Assembly (NCBI GenBank): GCA_016210285.1
Contig: JACQUN010000189.1
Span: forward strand, 1-10,409
Reading direction: 5' to 3'
Length of the DNA: 10,409 nt
From: Chloroflexota bacterium
GTDB taxonomy: Bacteria > Chloroflexota > Dehalococcoidia > UBA1127 > JACQUN01
Shown here: positions 1 to 6,654 of the stretch, in pieces
Numbering within the stretch: position 1 is the stretch's first letter
Layout: every line of letters begins with the position of its first letter
Notes under the pieces: generated by a model
The model's database searches: none
Told to the model about the DNA's origin: nothing
Seen by the model: the letters and a program-made list of their open reading frames with translations, nothing else
Program-made: the position numbers and the translations under genes

Positions 1-785
1 CCCCCTACGGCCAGCTCCACTACCGCTATGCAGGACAGGGCCAGCCCCTCCTCCTCCTGCACCAGACCGCCAGCTCCTCGGAGCAGTTTGAGCTCCTTAT
101 GCCCACCCTGGCGCCCTCCCACCGCGTCCTGGCCCTTGACACCCCCGGCTATGGGATGTCAGACCCTCCTCTCCATCGGTACGCTGTTGCAGACTACGCC
201 CGTTGTATCGTTGCGTTCCTTGACGCGCTCCACATCCAACGCACCGCTATCTTCGGACACCACACCGGCGCTGCCCTGGCCTGTGAAGTGGCTGCCGCCT
301 ACCCGGACTACGTGGACAAGCTCATCGCCTATAGCGTGCCTTACTGGGATCTGCCTCCTGAGGAGCTCATGAAACGAATCCGTCCTATCGAGCTGAAGGA
401 CGACGGCAGCCACCTGATGGACGTCTGGCGTGACATTACCGGCCGGCTCAGGCCAGGCCTCTTCCCAACACCCTACACCAAAGAGGCCCTGGAGATCATC
501 CACCGAGAGGTCCTCTGGGAGGCCATGGCAGGAGAGCGGTATCACCACGGCTACCTTGCCATCTACAACCACGACATGCTGAGCCGCTTGCCCCTTATCC
601 AGGCCCCCACGTTGCTCCTGACCGGCGACGAGGATGTCCTCCGCCACAGCCTGGAGCCTGCCGCCGCCCGCATTCGGAAGGCCCAAACCCGGGTCGTCCC
701 TGGCGGCTCCTACTTCACGACCTATGACAACCCGGACGGCCTGGGGCGTGTTATCCTGGACTTCCTGGCGAACGCTAGGGCATAA
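1..785 (+). CDS. Alpha/beta hydrolase-fold protein, copy 1 (5' truncated by window edge)
   Basis: Reading from base 3 gives 260 residues ending at a TAA. Alignment with the second copy (961-1785) shows that only about 15 N-terminal residues lie outside the window. The alpha/beta hydrolase core is visible: a strand ending PLLLLHQTAS, the DTPGYGMSD segment, a nucleophile elbow reading FGHHTGA, an acid-bearing segment LLTGDEDVL, and a C-terminal GGSYFTTYDNP. In a standard member the elbow is G-x-S-x-G and the last segment carries the catalytic His. Here the Ser position is His and the His position is Tyr, while the Asp is kept. By eye it is about 60-65% identical to the neighbouring copy, so this is a tandem duplication. 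The substrate is unknown. The fold is secure; hydrolase activity is doubtful because two of the three triad residues are replaced. Confidence 0.88.
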   Translation, partial: PYGQLHYRYAGQGQPLLLLHQTASSSEQFELLMPTLAPSHRVLALDTPGYGMSDPPLHRYAVADYARCIVAFLDALHIQRTAIFGHHTGAALACEVAAAYPDYVDKLIAYSVPYWDLPPEELMKRIRPIELKDDGSHLMDVWRDITGRLRPGLFPTPYTKEALEIIHREVLWEAMAGERYHHGYLAIYNHDMLSRLPLIQAPTLLLTGDEDVLRHSLEPAAARIRKAQTRVVPGGSYFTTYDNPDGLGRVILDFLANARA

Positions 786-830
786 AGGGACTGAGCCTTG
801 CACAGGAAGTCCCCGGCAAAGCCCCTATCA

Positions 831-885
831 CCCTGAGCGAGGTGAGAGATTCTTCGCGGACCCTGCCCTGAGGCCCGCTCAGGGC
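831..885. repeat. Nested inverted repeats between the two hydrolase genes
   Basis: CCCTGAGCG at 831-839 is repeated in perfect inverted orientation as CGCTCAGGG at 876-884. Overlapping the right arm is a second, tighter hairpin: GCCCTGAG at 865-872 and CTCAGGGC at 878-885, 8 bp with a 5-nt loop. No T-run follows, so it is a poor intrinsic terminator. The bases around 829-858 (ACCCTGAGCGAGGTGAGAGA, then TTCTTCGCG) resemble a short palindromic dispersed repeat that I recall from Chloroflexota and other environmental genomes, but copy number cannot be judged from one window. Confidence 0.45.
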
Positions 886-960
886 GGGAGGGCTCAGATG
901 ACTACGCGCGAGCCGAGCACAACAGAACACCAGGGTAAGCCTTTGGGATAGGAGGAAAGC

Positions 961-1785
961 ATGACCACCACGACCACCACCATCCGGCGAGCCTACGCGG
1001 ACACCCCCTACGGCCAGCTCCACTACCGCTACGCGGGCCAGGGCCAGCCTCTCCTGCTCTTCCACCAGACGGCGACCTGCTCAGAGTGCTTTGACGGCGC
1101 GACCCCATTCCTGGCGCCGAGCTACCGCGTGATCGCTGTGGACACCCCTGGGTTCGGCATGTCGGACAAGCCGCCAAAGCAGTGGACCGTCGCCGACTAT
1201 ACCCGCTGCTTCGTCGCCTTCCTCGATGCGCTCCGCATTGAGCGCACCTCTGTCTACAGCCACCACACCGGGGCTACCTGGGCGTGTGAGCTGGCCGCAG
1301 CCTATCCCTCCCGCGTGGACAAGCTCATCCTGGACGGCACCCCCTACTGGCCGGAACCCCCTTCAGAGCTGATGCAACGGTTACAGCCAATCGTCCTGAA
1401 GGACGACGGCAGCCACCTCATGGCGGTGTGGGAGGACATCACTGGCAGGGTCAAGACGGCGTTCCCCAGGCCCTACTCCCGGAAGGTACTGGAGACCATC
1501 AATGCGGAGGTGCTCTGGAAGCTCATGGCAGGTACTCGCTACCACGAAGGGTATGTTGCCCTCTACCAGTACGACATCCTGAGCCGCCTGCCCCTCATCC
1601 AGGCCCCCACCCTGGTGATGGCCGGCGCCGAAGACGGCCTCCGCCGCACCATTGATCCGGTGGCAGCTCGGATACGGCGTGCGCGCACATATGTGGGGAA
1701 GGGCGGCTCCTACCTCAAGACCTACGAAGACCCCGAGGCCTTGGCACACGTCATCCTGGAGTTCCTCCAGAACCCAGGCGTATGA
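961..1785 (+). CDS. Alpha/beta hydrolase-fold protein, copy 2, with altered catalytic triad
   Basis: This 274-residue protein begins at an ATG preceded by AGGAGG at 950-955 with a 5-nt spacer, so the start is well supported. It has no signal peptide and is expected to be cytoplasmic. The alpha/beta hydrolase core runs from about residue 15 to 272. The elbow is S-H-H102-T-G (residues 100-104) where family members normally have G-x-Ser-x-G. Asp225 sits at the usual acid position (AGAED). Tyr251 sits at the usual catalytic-His position, seven residues before the conserved Pro258. A lid segment (about 127-205) holds a DDGSH motif (148-152) shared with copy 1. Copy 1 has the same His and Tyr replacements, so they are inherited and not sequencing errors. 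I recall a poorly characterised group of hydrolase-like proteins with GHHTG elbows; this pair probably belongs there. Reaction and substrate are unknown. Confidence 0.9.
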   Translation: MTTTTTTIRRAYADTPYGQLHYRYAGQGQPLLLFHQTATCSECFDGATPFLAPSYRVIAVDTPGFGMSDKPPKQWTVADYTRCFVAFLDALRIERTSVYSHHTGATWACELAAAYPSRVDKLILDGTPYWPEPPSELMQRLQPIVLKDDGSHLMAVWEDITGRVKTAFPRPYSRKVLETINAEVLWKLMAGTRYHEGYVALYQYDILSRLPLIQAPTLVMAGAEDGLRRTIDPVAARIRRARTYVGKGGSYLKTYEDPEALAHVILEFLQNPGV

Positions 1786-1787
1786 AC

Positions 1788-1848
1788 GGCCCCTGGCGCG
1801 GGCAGCCTTCGTTCCCGCCGCTTCCTGGGGTTGCGCCTTGCAGGGGCC
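1788..1848. terminator. Nested hairpin in the convergent intergenic region
   Basis: Perfect 8-bp inverted arms GGCCCCTG (1788-1795) and CAGGGGCC (1841-1848) enclose a smaller hairpin, GCGGG (1798-1802) with CCCGC (1814-1818). It starts 3 nt after the stop of the + strand hydrolase and lies in the only convergent gap of the window, where a bidirectional stop signal is expected. There is no good T-run on either strand, so a terminator role is an inference from position and structure. Confidence 0.35.
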
Positions 1849-1931
1849 TGGGAAAAGAGGAGCATGGGGTCCGAAGCCCTGGCTCTGTGGCAAGGTGTTC
1901 GTGGGACCGCTCCCCGTGGATGTGGCGCCAA

Positions 1932-2369
1932 CTACTCCTGAACCGGCGGCGTCTCGGTAGGCCTGCCATAGACAGCGTAGGTGCCATCTATGGAGGAGCG
2001 TATCTCCTTGAGGCTCTTGCCCTTCTTGAGCCCAGCGGCCACGTCCGTGGCGATCTTGCCGCAGAGGTCGCAGCCCGCAGCGTGGTCATTGTAGCTGCCA
2101 TCCGCCAGGTAGAAGCAGTCCTTGAGGTCGCGGTGTCTGCTGGGGGCTGCCTCGCAGCCACAGTAGCAGGGCATCTGGGTTATCACCCTGTCAGGCAGGG
2201 ACGCCGCCGCCCTGTAGGACTCCAGGCTGAGGCTCGTGGCATAGACATAGTCGGGGAACCTACTCGCACCCGTGTTGCTCCCCTTGCCGCACGCACCTAC
2301 TAACAGAACCAGCAGAAGGGCGAGGGCAAGAGGCGCAAGGAACGGGCGCCGGAAACCTATCTGCATCAT
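1932..2369 (-). CDS. PCYCGC-motif lipoprotein
   Basis: This 145-residue exported lipoprotein has two positive charges early on (R7, R8), a hydrophobic stretch at 10-24 and the lipobox V-G-A-C27, so Cys27 should be lipidated and the domain held outside the membrane. The mature part carries the signature P-C68-Y-C70-G-C72 of the PCYCGC family (a Pfam family of unknown function), then C85 and a C100-x2-C103 pair. The odd number of clustered cysteines suggests metal binding or thiol redox chemistry. GGAGG at 2374-2378 lies 4 nt before the first ATG and 7 nt before the second, so the true start may be Met2 at 2366. It begins 13 nt after the stop of the polyferredoxin gene and is probably co-transcribed with it. 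The biochemical role of the family is not established. Confidence 0.88.
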   Translation of the reverse strand: MMQIGFRRPFLAPLALALLLVLLVGACGKGSNTGASRFPDYVYATSLSLESYRAAASLPDRVITQMPCYCGCEAAPSRHRDLKDCFYLADGSYNDHAAGCDLCGKIATDVAAGLKKGKSLKEIRSSIDGTYAVYGRPTETPPVQE

Positions 2370-2382
2370 CCTGCCTCCAGGC

Positions 2383-3771
2383 TCAATGGCTGTGGCGGGG
2401 GTTCATCGGCAGCAGGAAAAGCTGGATGAAGAGCCCAGCCAGCACCAGCAAGAAGATGAGGTGGGGAAGGGCAGAGCCCTTCCCCTGGCCTTTCAGCTTT
2501 TTCCCCACCCGCCAGGCAGTGTAGAGCGAACCCGCGCCACCAAGGATGACCAGACCTATCATCCAGACGTCAGAGAGAAGGGGCATACTCGTGCTGCCAT
2601 AGTCCACCTGGACCCTCACACCCAGGAGGGATGCCACGGCTGCCCCAGCGGTCTTCAAGGCCCGCTCCCCCTCGCCCAGGAGGTGGCTCGTGTTGTGCCC
2701 CAGGTGGGCCGCCAGCGCCAGGGGGATGTATGCGTAGCCGAAGCTCGCCAGGTTGCGCCGCCAGGACCCGCCCCCGCTGGACAGCCGCGACACGCCCAGG
2801 TATGCGCCCACTGCCAGAGCAGCAACCCCCAGGAAGGTGAGCGTCAGGGCCAGCCTGTGGCTTTCCACCCAGCCACCTTCTATAACCCACTGCATGTAGC
2901 TGCCCCAGGCGCTGGTCATCAGCAGGGTTTGCAGGGAGACCAGCCCCACCAGCAGCAGCGCCAGCACCGCCTCACCCACCTGCGGACTGCGCAGGCCCCA
3001 GAGCTCCCGGCCCGGCGGTCTCAGCCGCACCTCAAAGTAACCCCGGGGGCAGCTCTTGATGCAGCGGGCGCACAGGTTGCAGTTGCGGTTGGTGTCCAGG
3101 GTCCGCGGGAACTCGTAGAGGGGGCAGCCCTGGATCCTGCCATCACCTTTGTAGCAGACCTGGTCGCAGCCCTGGCACGTAGCATCCTTGGACCGTAGCT
3201 CCACCACCGAGGTCATTGCGTAGAGCCCGGTGAGCGCGCCGATGGGGCAGAGGTAGCGGCAGAAGGTGCCCCGCTGATAGAACCAGGCCGTAGCCACGGC
3301 CAGCCCGAAGAGCGACAGCAAGAGCACACCTGTCGCCCTGGGCGAGGCGATGATGTTCCACATAGGGTCAGCCCAGGTGATGAGCAGGAAGGTGAAGACC
3401 ATGATCCAGATGCCATACCGCCGCAGAAACCGCCCTGGAGTGTGTCTTGGCCTGGCGACCTTTTGAACACCCTCAATGCCCACCGTGATGGGGCATACGG
3501 CACACCAGGCGCGCCCGAAGAGGAGGAGGGTGAGGGGAAGGATGGGCCACCAGAGGGTCCAGGTCACGACCGTGGCGAAGTTCCGCGCCGGGCGGACGGT
3601 GCCGTAGAGGGCGAAGTAGATCACCAGGCCGAAGATGAGGAGCGACAGGGCTTGAAGGATACCCGGGTAGAGGGGCCCTACAAGGAACCACCGCACTGGC
3701 TTTATGGACAGGAGATCCCACCCAGAGGCAGACGCCTCTATGGCAGTGGTTGCCCTGGCGCCGCTGCTCAT
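2383..3771 (-). CDS. Membrane polyferredoxin, NapH/NosR-like 4Fe-4S protein
   Basis: This 462-residue protein has several transmembrane segments, at about 35-56, 68-87, 118-135, 147-165, 268-288, 308-327, 345-365, 402-420 and 437-455. Early segments end in paired cysteines of the NapH/NosR type: C90-AV-C93-P and C171-RYL-C175-P. A loop holds two 4Fe-4S sites: C199-x2-C202-x3-C206 with C216-P, and C231-x2-C234-x2-C237-x3-C241-P. Proteins of this class move electrons between the membrane quinone pool or ferredoxin and exported redox enzymes. The C-terminal half is longer than in plain NapH and has His356, His359 and His363 within one segment, a possible heme or metal site. A purine-rich GAGGGGGG lies upstream of the ATG, and the gap to the preceding gene is 20 nt. 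The family is clear; donor and acceptor are unknown. Confidence 0.87.
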   Translation of the reverse strand: MSSGARATTAIEASASGWDLLSIKPVRWFLVGPLYPGILQALSLLIFGLVIYFALYGTVRPARNFATVVTWTLWWPILPLTLLLFGRAWCAVCPITVGIEGVQKVARPRHTPGRFLRRYGIWIMVFTFLLITWADPMWNIIASPRATGVLLLSLFGLAVATAWFYQRGTFCRYLCPIGALTGLYAMTSVVELRSKDATCQGCDQVCYKGDGRIQGCPLYEFPRTLDTNRNCNLCARCIKSCPRGYFEVRLRPPGRELWGLRSPQVGEAVLALLLVGLVSLQTLLMTSAWGSYMQWVIEGGWVESHRLALTLTFLGVAALAVGAYLGVSRLSSGGGSWRRNLASFGYAYIPLALAAHLGHNTSHLLGEGERALKTAGAAVASLLGVRVQVDYGSTSMPLLSDVWMIGLVILGGAGSLYTAWRVGKKLKGQGKGSALPHLIFLLVLAGLFIQLFLLPMNPRHSH

Positions 3772-3791
3772 GGCGCTCGCCCCCCTCGTTG

Positions 3792-4250
3792 CTACGGGGC
3801 TACGAAGTTGGCCCTGACCTCCAGGATAGCCTCCGGCTGCGCCGGGTCGTTCGAGGAGACAACCACCTGGAAGACGTGATACCCTCCCATACCTTCGCCC
3901 ATCGTGAAGTTCAGTGCCAGAGTGCCTTGTTTGCCCGGAGAAATACTCTTGTTGCTCAAAGCAGGCTGGACCGGACAGCAGCCCTGCACCACCCTGGTGA
4001 TCGCCCTCTCAATCACCAGGGGCTTTCCCCCCTCGTTGCGCAGGGTGAACAGCACCTTGACCTCAGTGCCCTCCTTCATGTCGCCGAAATCAATGAGCTG
4101 GCGATCGAAGGTCAGCCTTGGCGCACCCTGGCGGTCGGAGCCGGAGGGGTTGCTACAGGCGGTGAGGGCTACAAGGGCCAGTGCCAATACCAGCATCAGC
4201 CCGTAGCTTCCCACACTCCCCGGAATTGCTCGTAGCAGATCTCTCTGCAC
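3792..4250 (-). CDS. DUF1573-domain lipoprotein
   Basis: This is a 152-residue exported lipoprotein. The start drawn is a GTG; it gives an N-terminus with basic residues (R3, R7), a hydrophobic segment at 17-29 and the lipobox L-T-A-C32. The ATG at codon 19 is an alternative, but it would leave the signal peptide without positive charge. No clear ribosome site precedes the GTG. The mature part is an Ig-like DUF1573 domain: the IDFGDMKEG segment (53-61), the F-x-L-R-N-x-G strand (68-74) and the SSNDPAQPE segment (132-140) are typical. Family members usually have a short Cys motif in the middle; here it is G-C91-C92-P, adjacent cysteines. Its place ahead of the polyferredoxin and PCYCGC genes, behind its own promoter, makes it the first gene of a three-gene unit. 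DUF1573 has no firm biochemical role. Confidence 0.85.
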   Translation of the reverse strand: MQRDLLRAIPGSVGSYGLMLVLALALVALTACSNPSGSDRQGAPRLTFDRQLIDFGDMKEGTEVKVLFTLRNEGGKPLVIERAITRVVQGCCPVQPALSNKSISPGKQGTLALNFTMGEGMGGYHVFQVVVSSNDPAQPEAILEVRANFVAP

Positions 4251-4279
4251 CTTCAGAAAAAGCTACCCCCTCAGAAACA

Positions 4280-4308
4280 AGTCTAGCTGCACTCCCCATA
4301 GCCGTCAA
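4280..4308 (-). promoter_or_regulatory. Sigma70-type promoter for the DUF1573-polyferredoxin-PCYCGC unit
   Basis: On the minus strand TTGACG (4303-4308) and TAGACT (4280-4285) are separated by exactly 17 bp (4286-4302). This matches the -35 consensus at 5 of 6 bases and the -10 at 4 of 6. Transcription would begin near 4273, about 23 nt before the GTG start of the DUF1573 gene. It lies in the longest gap within the minus-strand redox genes, which suggests that the last three genes can be expressed separately from the Sec-protein/CcdA operon. Confidence 0.55.
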
Positions 4309-4334
4309 GCTCGTGTACTGGTCCGGGGGTTACG

Positions 4335-4361
4335 GATTCTTTCGCTCCATGCGAAGAAATC
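4335..4361. repeat. Imperfect hairpin upstream of the promoter
   Basis: GATTCTTTCGC (4335-4345) and GCGAAGAAATC (4351-4361) are inverted arms matching at 9 of 11 positions around a 5-nt loop. The hairpin sits between the end of the DsbD-like gene and the promoter at 4280-4308. It could act as a transcript end or processing structure for the upstream operon, but no T-run follows on the minus strand. It could also be an operator or a chance repeat. Confidence 0.3.
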
Positions 4362-4412
4362 AGGCGGCTGGCAACGCTGCGAGACGGCGTGTGCCCCGGC
4401 GTGTCCCGCGTG

Positions 4413-5174
4413 CTAGAGAAGCCAGTAGGTAATGGTGTCGTTGAGGCCGACCAGGATGAAGACCACCGCCGCCAGCGGACGAAGGAAACGGTACACCCGG
4501 GTGTTCCGCTGGAGAAACCACCGCGTGCCCTGTCCCGCCAGGAGCAGCCCACCGAACAGCAGCAAGGGCACCGAAGTCCCCAGGGCGAAGGCGCTCGGGC
4601 TCAGCAGCCCGGCACCCTGCCCCATGCTCAGGGGAAGGGTCAAGCCAAAGAAGAGCCAGAACATGGTGGGGCAAAAGGCCAGCGAGAGGATGAGCCCTAG
4701 AAAGAAGGCGCCCAGGACACTCCCCTGGGGCAGACGCTTCTGCAAACCCGCAGCCCATTTCACTCCGACCCCTCCAGTCAAGCGGGCCCCAAACAGCATG
4801 AAAAGCCCTGAAACAAGAAACAACGGACCCAGTGCCTGGCGCACCCCCCTCACCAGGGGAACTGAGCCAAAGAAAGCCTCGCGCCCAAGCAACAAGAAGG
4901 CAACGCCCAGGGCGGAATAGGTCAGCACCTTCCCAAGGATGAAGGCACCCAGCGTGAAGGCTGCGAGTTTCCGCTCAGTCCCGTGACGGGAGACATAGGC
5001 CATGGCAGCGGCGTTGCCCGTGAGCTGGCAGGGGGCCAGCGCCCCAAGGAGCCCAAGGATGAAGGCAGCGACCAGGGGCAGGTCCACCCCTCGCCCAAGC
5101 TGGCCCAGGGGCTCCGACACCCACGCAAACAGCCCGTTCAGGATGCTGTACCACTGGAGGATCAGCTCGCCCAT
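4413..5174 (-). CDS. DsbD/CcdA-type integral membrane thiol-electron transporter (DsbD_2-like)
   Basis: This is a 253-residue, very hydrophobic protein with about six transmembrane helices. Two conserved half-site cysteines are visible: Cys49 in G-A-L-A-P-C-Q-L-T-G (helix 1) and Cys168 in L-A-F-C-P-T (a central helix). This is the pattern by which CcdA and the DsbD core pass electrons from cytoplasmic thioredoxin across the membrane via a Cys pair. The APCQLTGN and FCPTMFW forms match the DsbD_2/UreH-like branch better than classic CcdA. The ATG is preceded by GAGG with a 7-nt spacer, and the gene starts 33 nt after the upstream lipoprotein gene stops. It is the last gene of the operon that begins with the Sec protein, and the second transporter of this kind in it. 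A metal-related role is possible, since DsbD_2 proteins also occur in copper and oxidase maturation loci. Confidence 0.85.
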   Translation of the reverse strand: MGELILQWYSILNGLFAWVSEPLGQLGRGVDLPLVAAFILGLLGALAPCQLTGNAAAMAYVSRHGTERKLAAFTLGAFILGKVLTYSALGVAFLLLGREAFFGSVPLVRGVRQALGPLFLVSGLFMLFGARLTGGVGVKWAAGLQKRLPQGSVLGAFFLGLILSLAFCPTMFWLFFGLTLPLSMGQGAGLLSPSAFALGTSVPLLLFGGLLLAGQGTRWFLQRNTRVYRFLRPLAAVVFILVGLNDTITYWLL

Positions 5175-5207
5175 CCTCGGACCTCAACCCGATCAGCTTT
5201 TCCACCC

Positions 5208-5720
5208 TCACCACTCCCAGCGGAAGGAACGCTGGGCAACCCCCGCTATCCCCTGCAGCGTCAACTCAGCCTTCCCCTCCTGGGCCTGCCATTGCTCGCT
5301 GCCCTTTCCAGGGAAAACCAGGACCCCCTCTCGATGGTGGCTGTCGTCTGCGAGCCGCACCCAGGCTGAGGCCTCGATGAGAGAGCCACTCCGCCCGCCA
5401 AGGCTAGCAAGGCGTGGCAGGTCATAGCTCATCAGGTCACCAGAGTGCGTGTCCAGACTAAGAAGAATCAACACGAAGCTGTCAGCAGGGTAGTCGTTCA
5501 GGGGACCCGCCTTGAGCTCATCAAGAGAGGCCGTGGTAACCCAGGTGGCCTGGACGGTGACCCCGCCCTGGCCCTCGTCAACGCGCGTCAGGGATTGGGG
5601 TGCAGTCCCCTGCTCCGGCGGCGGCTCACCCTGGGATGCACACGAGACAGCGACCGCCCCTGCGAGCAGGGCGAGCAAGAGAGCTGCGAGACCCCTGGGC
5701 ATCCAGCTCCGGACAGGCAT
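5208..5720 (-). CDS. Orphan lipoprotein of unknown function
   Basis: This 170-residue protein has a signal peptide (R4 and R9, hydrophobic 11-25) and the lipobox V-A-V-S-C27, so it should be a membrane-anchored exported lipoprotein. The linker after Cys27 is Pro/Gln-rich (29-42). The rest (about 50-170) is predicted beta-rich: V-T-V-Q-A-T-W, S-F-V-L-I-L-L-S-L-D-T-H-S and E-G-V-L-V-F-P stretches suggest an Ig- or cupredoxin-like sandwich. No cysteine is present after Cys27, so it is not itself a thiol carrier. The ATG directly abuts the TAA of the upstream gene. The ATG at codon 7 with GGAG just upstream is an alternative start. I do not recognise the family. Its place suggests an outer partner of the membrane proteins on either side. 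Confidence 0.72.
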   Translation of the reverse strand: MPVRSWMPRGLAALLLALLAGAVAVSCASQGEPPPEQGTAPQSLTRVDEGQGGVTVQATWVTTASLDELKAGPLNDYPADSFVLILLSLDTHSGDLMSYDLPRLASLGGRSGSLIEASAWVRLADDSHHREGVLVFPGKGSEQWQAQEGKAELTLQGIAGVAQRSFRWEW

Positions 5721-6269
5721 TTACCCAGCCCCCGTCGCCGCAGCACTCACCCGCATCTTCCGCAGATGTGCTTGTCCCTGCTGCACCATGCGCAGCATGA
5801 CAGCCACACCCACAGCGTTGACCACCAGGCCCGCTACCATGAAAGGGATGCGGTACTCATTGAGGAAGATCGCCGCGCCGGACAACCCCACCACCGGCAG
5901 CACATCCGTGACGTGGTGAAGGCAGCAGGCCACCATAGCCGCCGACGAGGCCCCGGTGCCGACGCCGGTGGCCGCCGTAGGCATCGCCAGCCGGACCGCA
6001 TGGTGGACCACCAGGCGCAGGTAGCTGTAGAGGCCGAGCTGCACTCCAAAGCCAACCGCGATGGCGGCGACAAAGGCCCGGTCCTTGGAAAGCAACTCCA
6101 GGGCGTGGGCCCAGCCCTGCGCCCACGTGACGATGCCAAGGTACAGCAGAATCAGAATCCCCGCGCCGGACAGCCCGACAAGCACCGGCAGGATGCGCCG
6201 CAAAGTGGCGGGCTCGCCCGCCGGCACCCTTACGTCGTGGGGTACGTGACATGCCGCCTCATGCCCCAT
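5721..6269 (-). CDS. Four-helix membrane protein with CC/HH motif
   Basis: This 182-residue protein has four predicted transmembrane segments (about 26-49, 64-83, 105-133 and 142-160). Two metal-ligand-like clusters stand out: His3, Cys7, His8 and His11 in the short N-terminal tail, and Cys115-Cys116-x-His118-His119 inside or at the edge of helix 3, followed by T-D-V-L-P-V-V-G-L-S-G. The paired CC then HH in a helix suggests a metal site or a redox dithiol. The ATG has GGAG with a 7-nt spacer and lies 15 nt after the stop of the HesB-like gene. I recall similar uncharacterised membrane proteins in metal-handling contexts but cannot name a family. A role in metal or thiol transfer beside the CcdA-type proteins is an inference. 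Confidence 0.75.
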   Translation of the reverse strand: MGHEAACHVPHDVRVPAGEPATLRRILPVLVGLSGAGILILLYLGIVTWAQGWAHALELLSKDRAFVAAIAVGFGVQLGLYSYLRLVVHHAVRLAMPTAATGVGTGASSAAMVACCLHHVTDVLPVVGLSGAAIFLNEYRIPFMVAGLVVNAVGVAVMLRMVQQGQAHLRKMRVSAAATGAG

Positions 6270-6284
6270 AAGAGGTCTCCATGC

Positions 6285-6614
6285 TCAGTGATGGCAACTC
6301 CCGCCTTGCTCGTGCATCGGGGGCGGAGTGTTGGGCGCCTCGATGACGAAGCCGATGCCCATCGCGTCTTCCCGGTAGTCAATGGTTGCCCCTTCCAGGG
6401 GTTTTACAAGGTCAGATTCCACCAGGAGGCGCATGTCTCCTGCCTGTACGATGGTATCCTCTGGCCCTGCCATACCCTCAAGGGCCAGCCTCCAGCCGTG
6501 GATGCACCCATGAGGGCCGCGCACCACCCCCACTCGCACATAGGAGCTGGTGGCACCCCGGGCCGTGAGCACCTCCTCGAGCTTTCCCCGGGCCTCTGGA
6601 GTCACCGAAAGCAT
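6285..6614 (-). CDS. HesB/IscA-like A-type protein with altered cysteine set
   Basis: This 109-residue protein matches the A-type iron-sulfur carrier fold along its length: a helical start L-S-V-T-P-E-A, strand V-R-V-G-V-V-R-G, a W-R-L-A-L-E strand, and the family's hallmark G-A-T-I-D-Y with G-I-G-F-V-I-E-A-P-N (75-95). Length is normal for IscA or ErpA. Standard carriers have Cys in a G-C-S-G turn and a C-terminal C-G-C. Here the first is H-G-C37-I-H-G, and the C-terminal pair is replaced by G-S-C107-H-H. So one thiol is lost, and three nearby His could be ligands. The start is firm: AAGGAGGTG lies 5 nt before the ATG. It lies 40 nt after the CcdA gene. It may carry a cluster or another metal; classic Fe-S donation is uncertain. 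Confidence 0.86.
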   Translation of the reverse strand: MLSVTPEARGKLEEVLTARGATSSYVRVGVVRGPHGCIHGWRLALEGMAGPEDTIVQAGDMRLLVESDLVKPLEGATIDYREDAMGIGFVIEAPNTPPPMHEQGGSCHH

Positions 6615-6654
6615 GTGGACACCTCCTTGACGATTTGCCTTCCCCCTGGGCCTG

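Noticed and set aside
2272..3198. Long open frame on the + strand opposite the polyferredoxin gene.
   Set aside because: It is antisense to a gene with clear 4Fe-4S motifs, is rich in Pro, Gln and His as GC-rich shadows are, and has no domain.
6285..6287. TGA ending the HesB-like gene is in frame with the next gene (5721-6269), which at first suggested a second Sec readthrough.
   Set aside because: The HesB-like protein ends at the normal family length, the next gene has its own ribosome site 7 nt before its ATG, and only a weak 4-bp stem with an 11-nt loop follows the TGA. Same frame occurs by chance one time in three.
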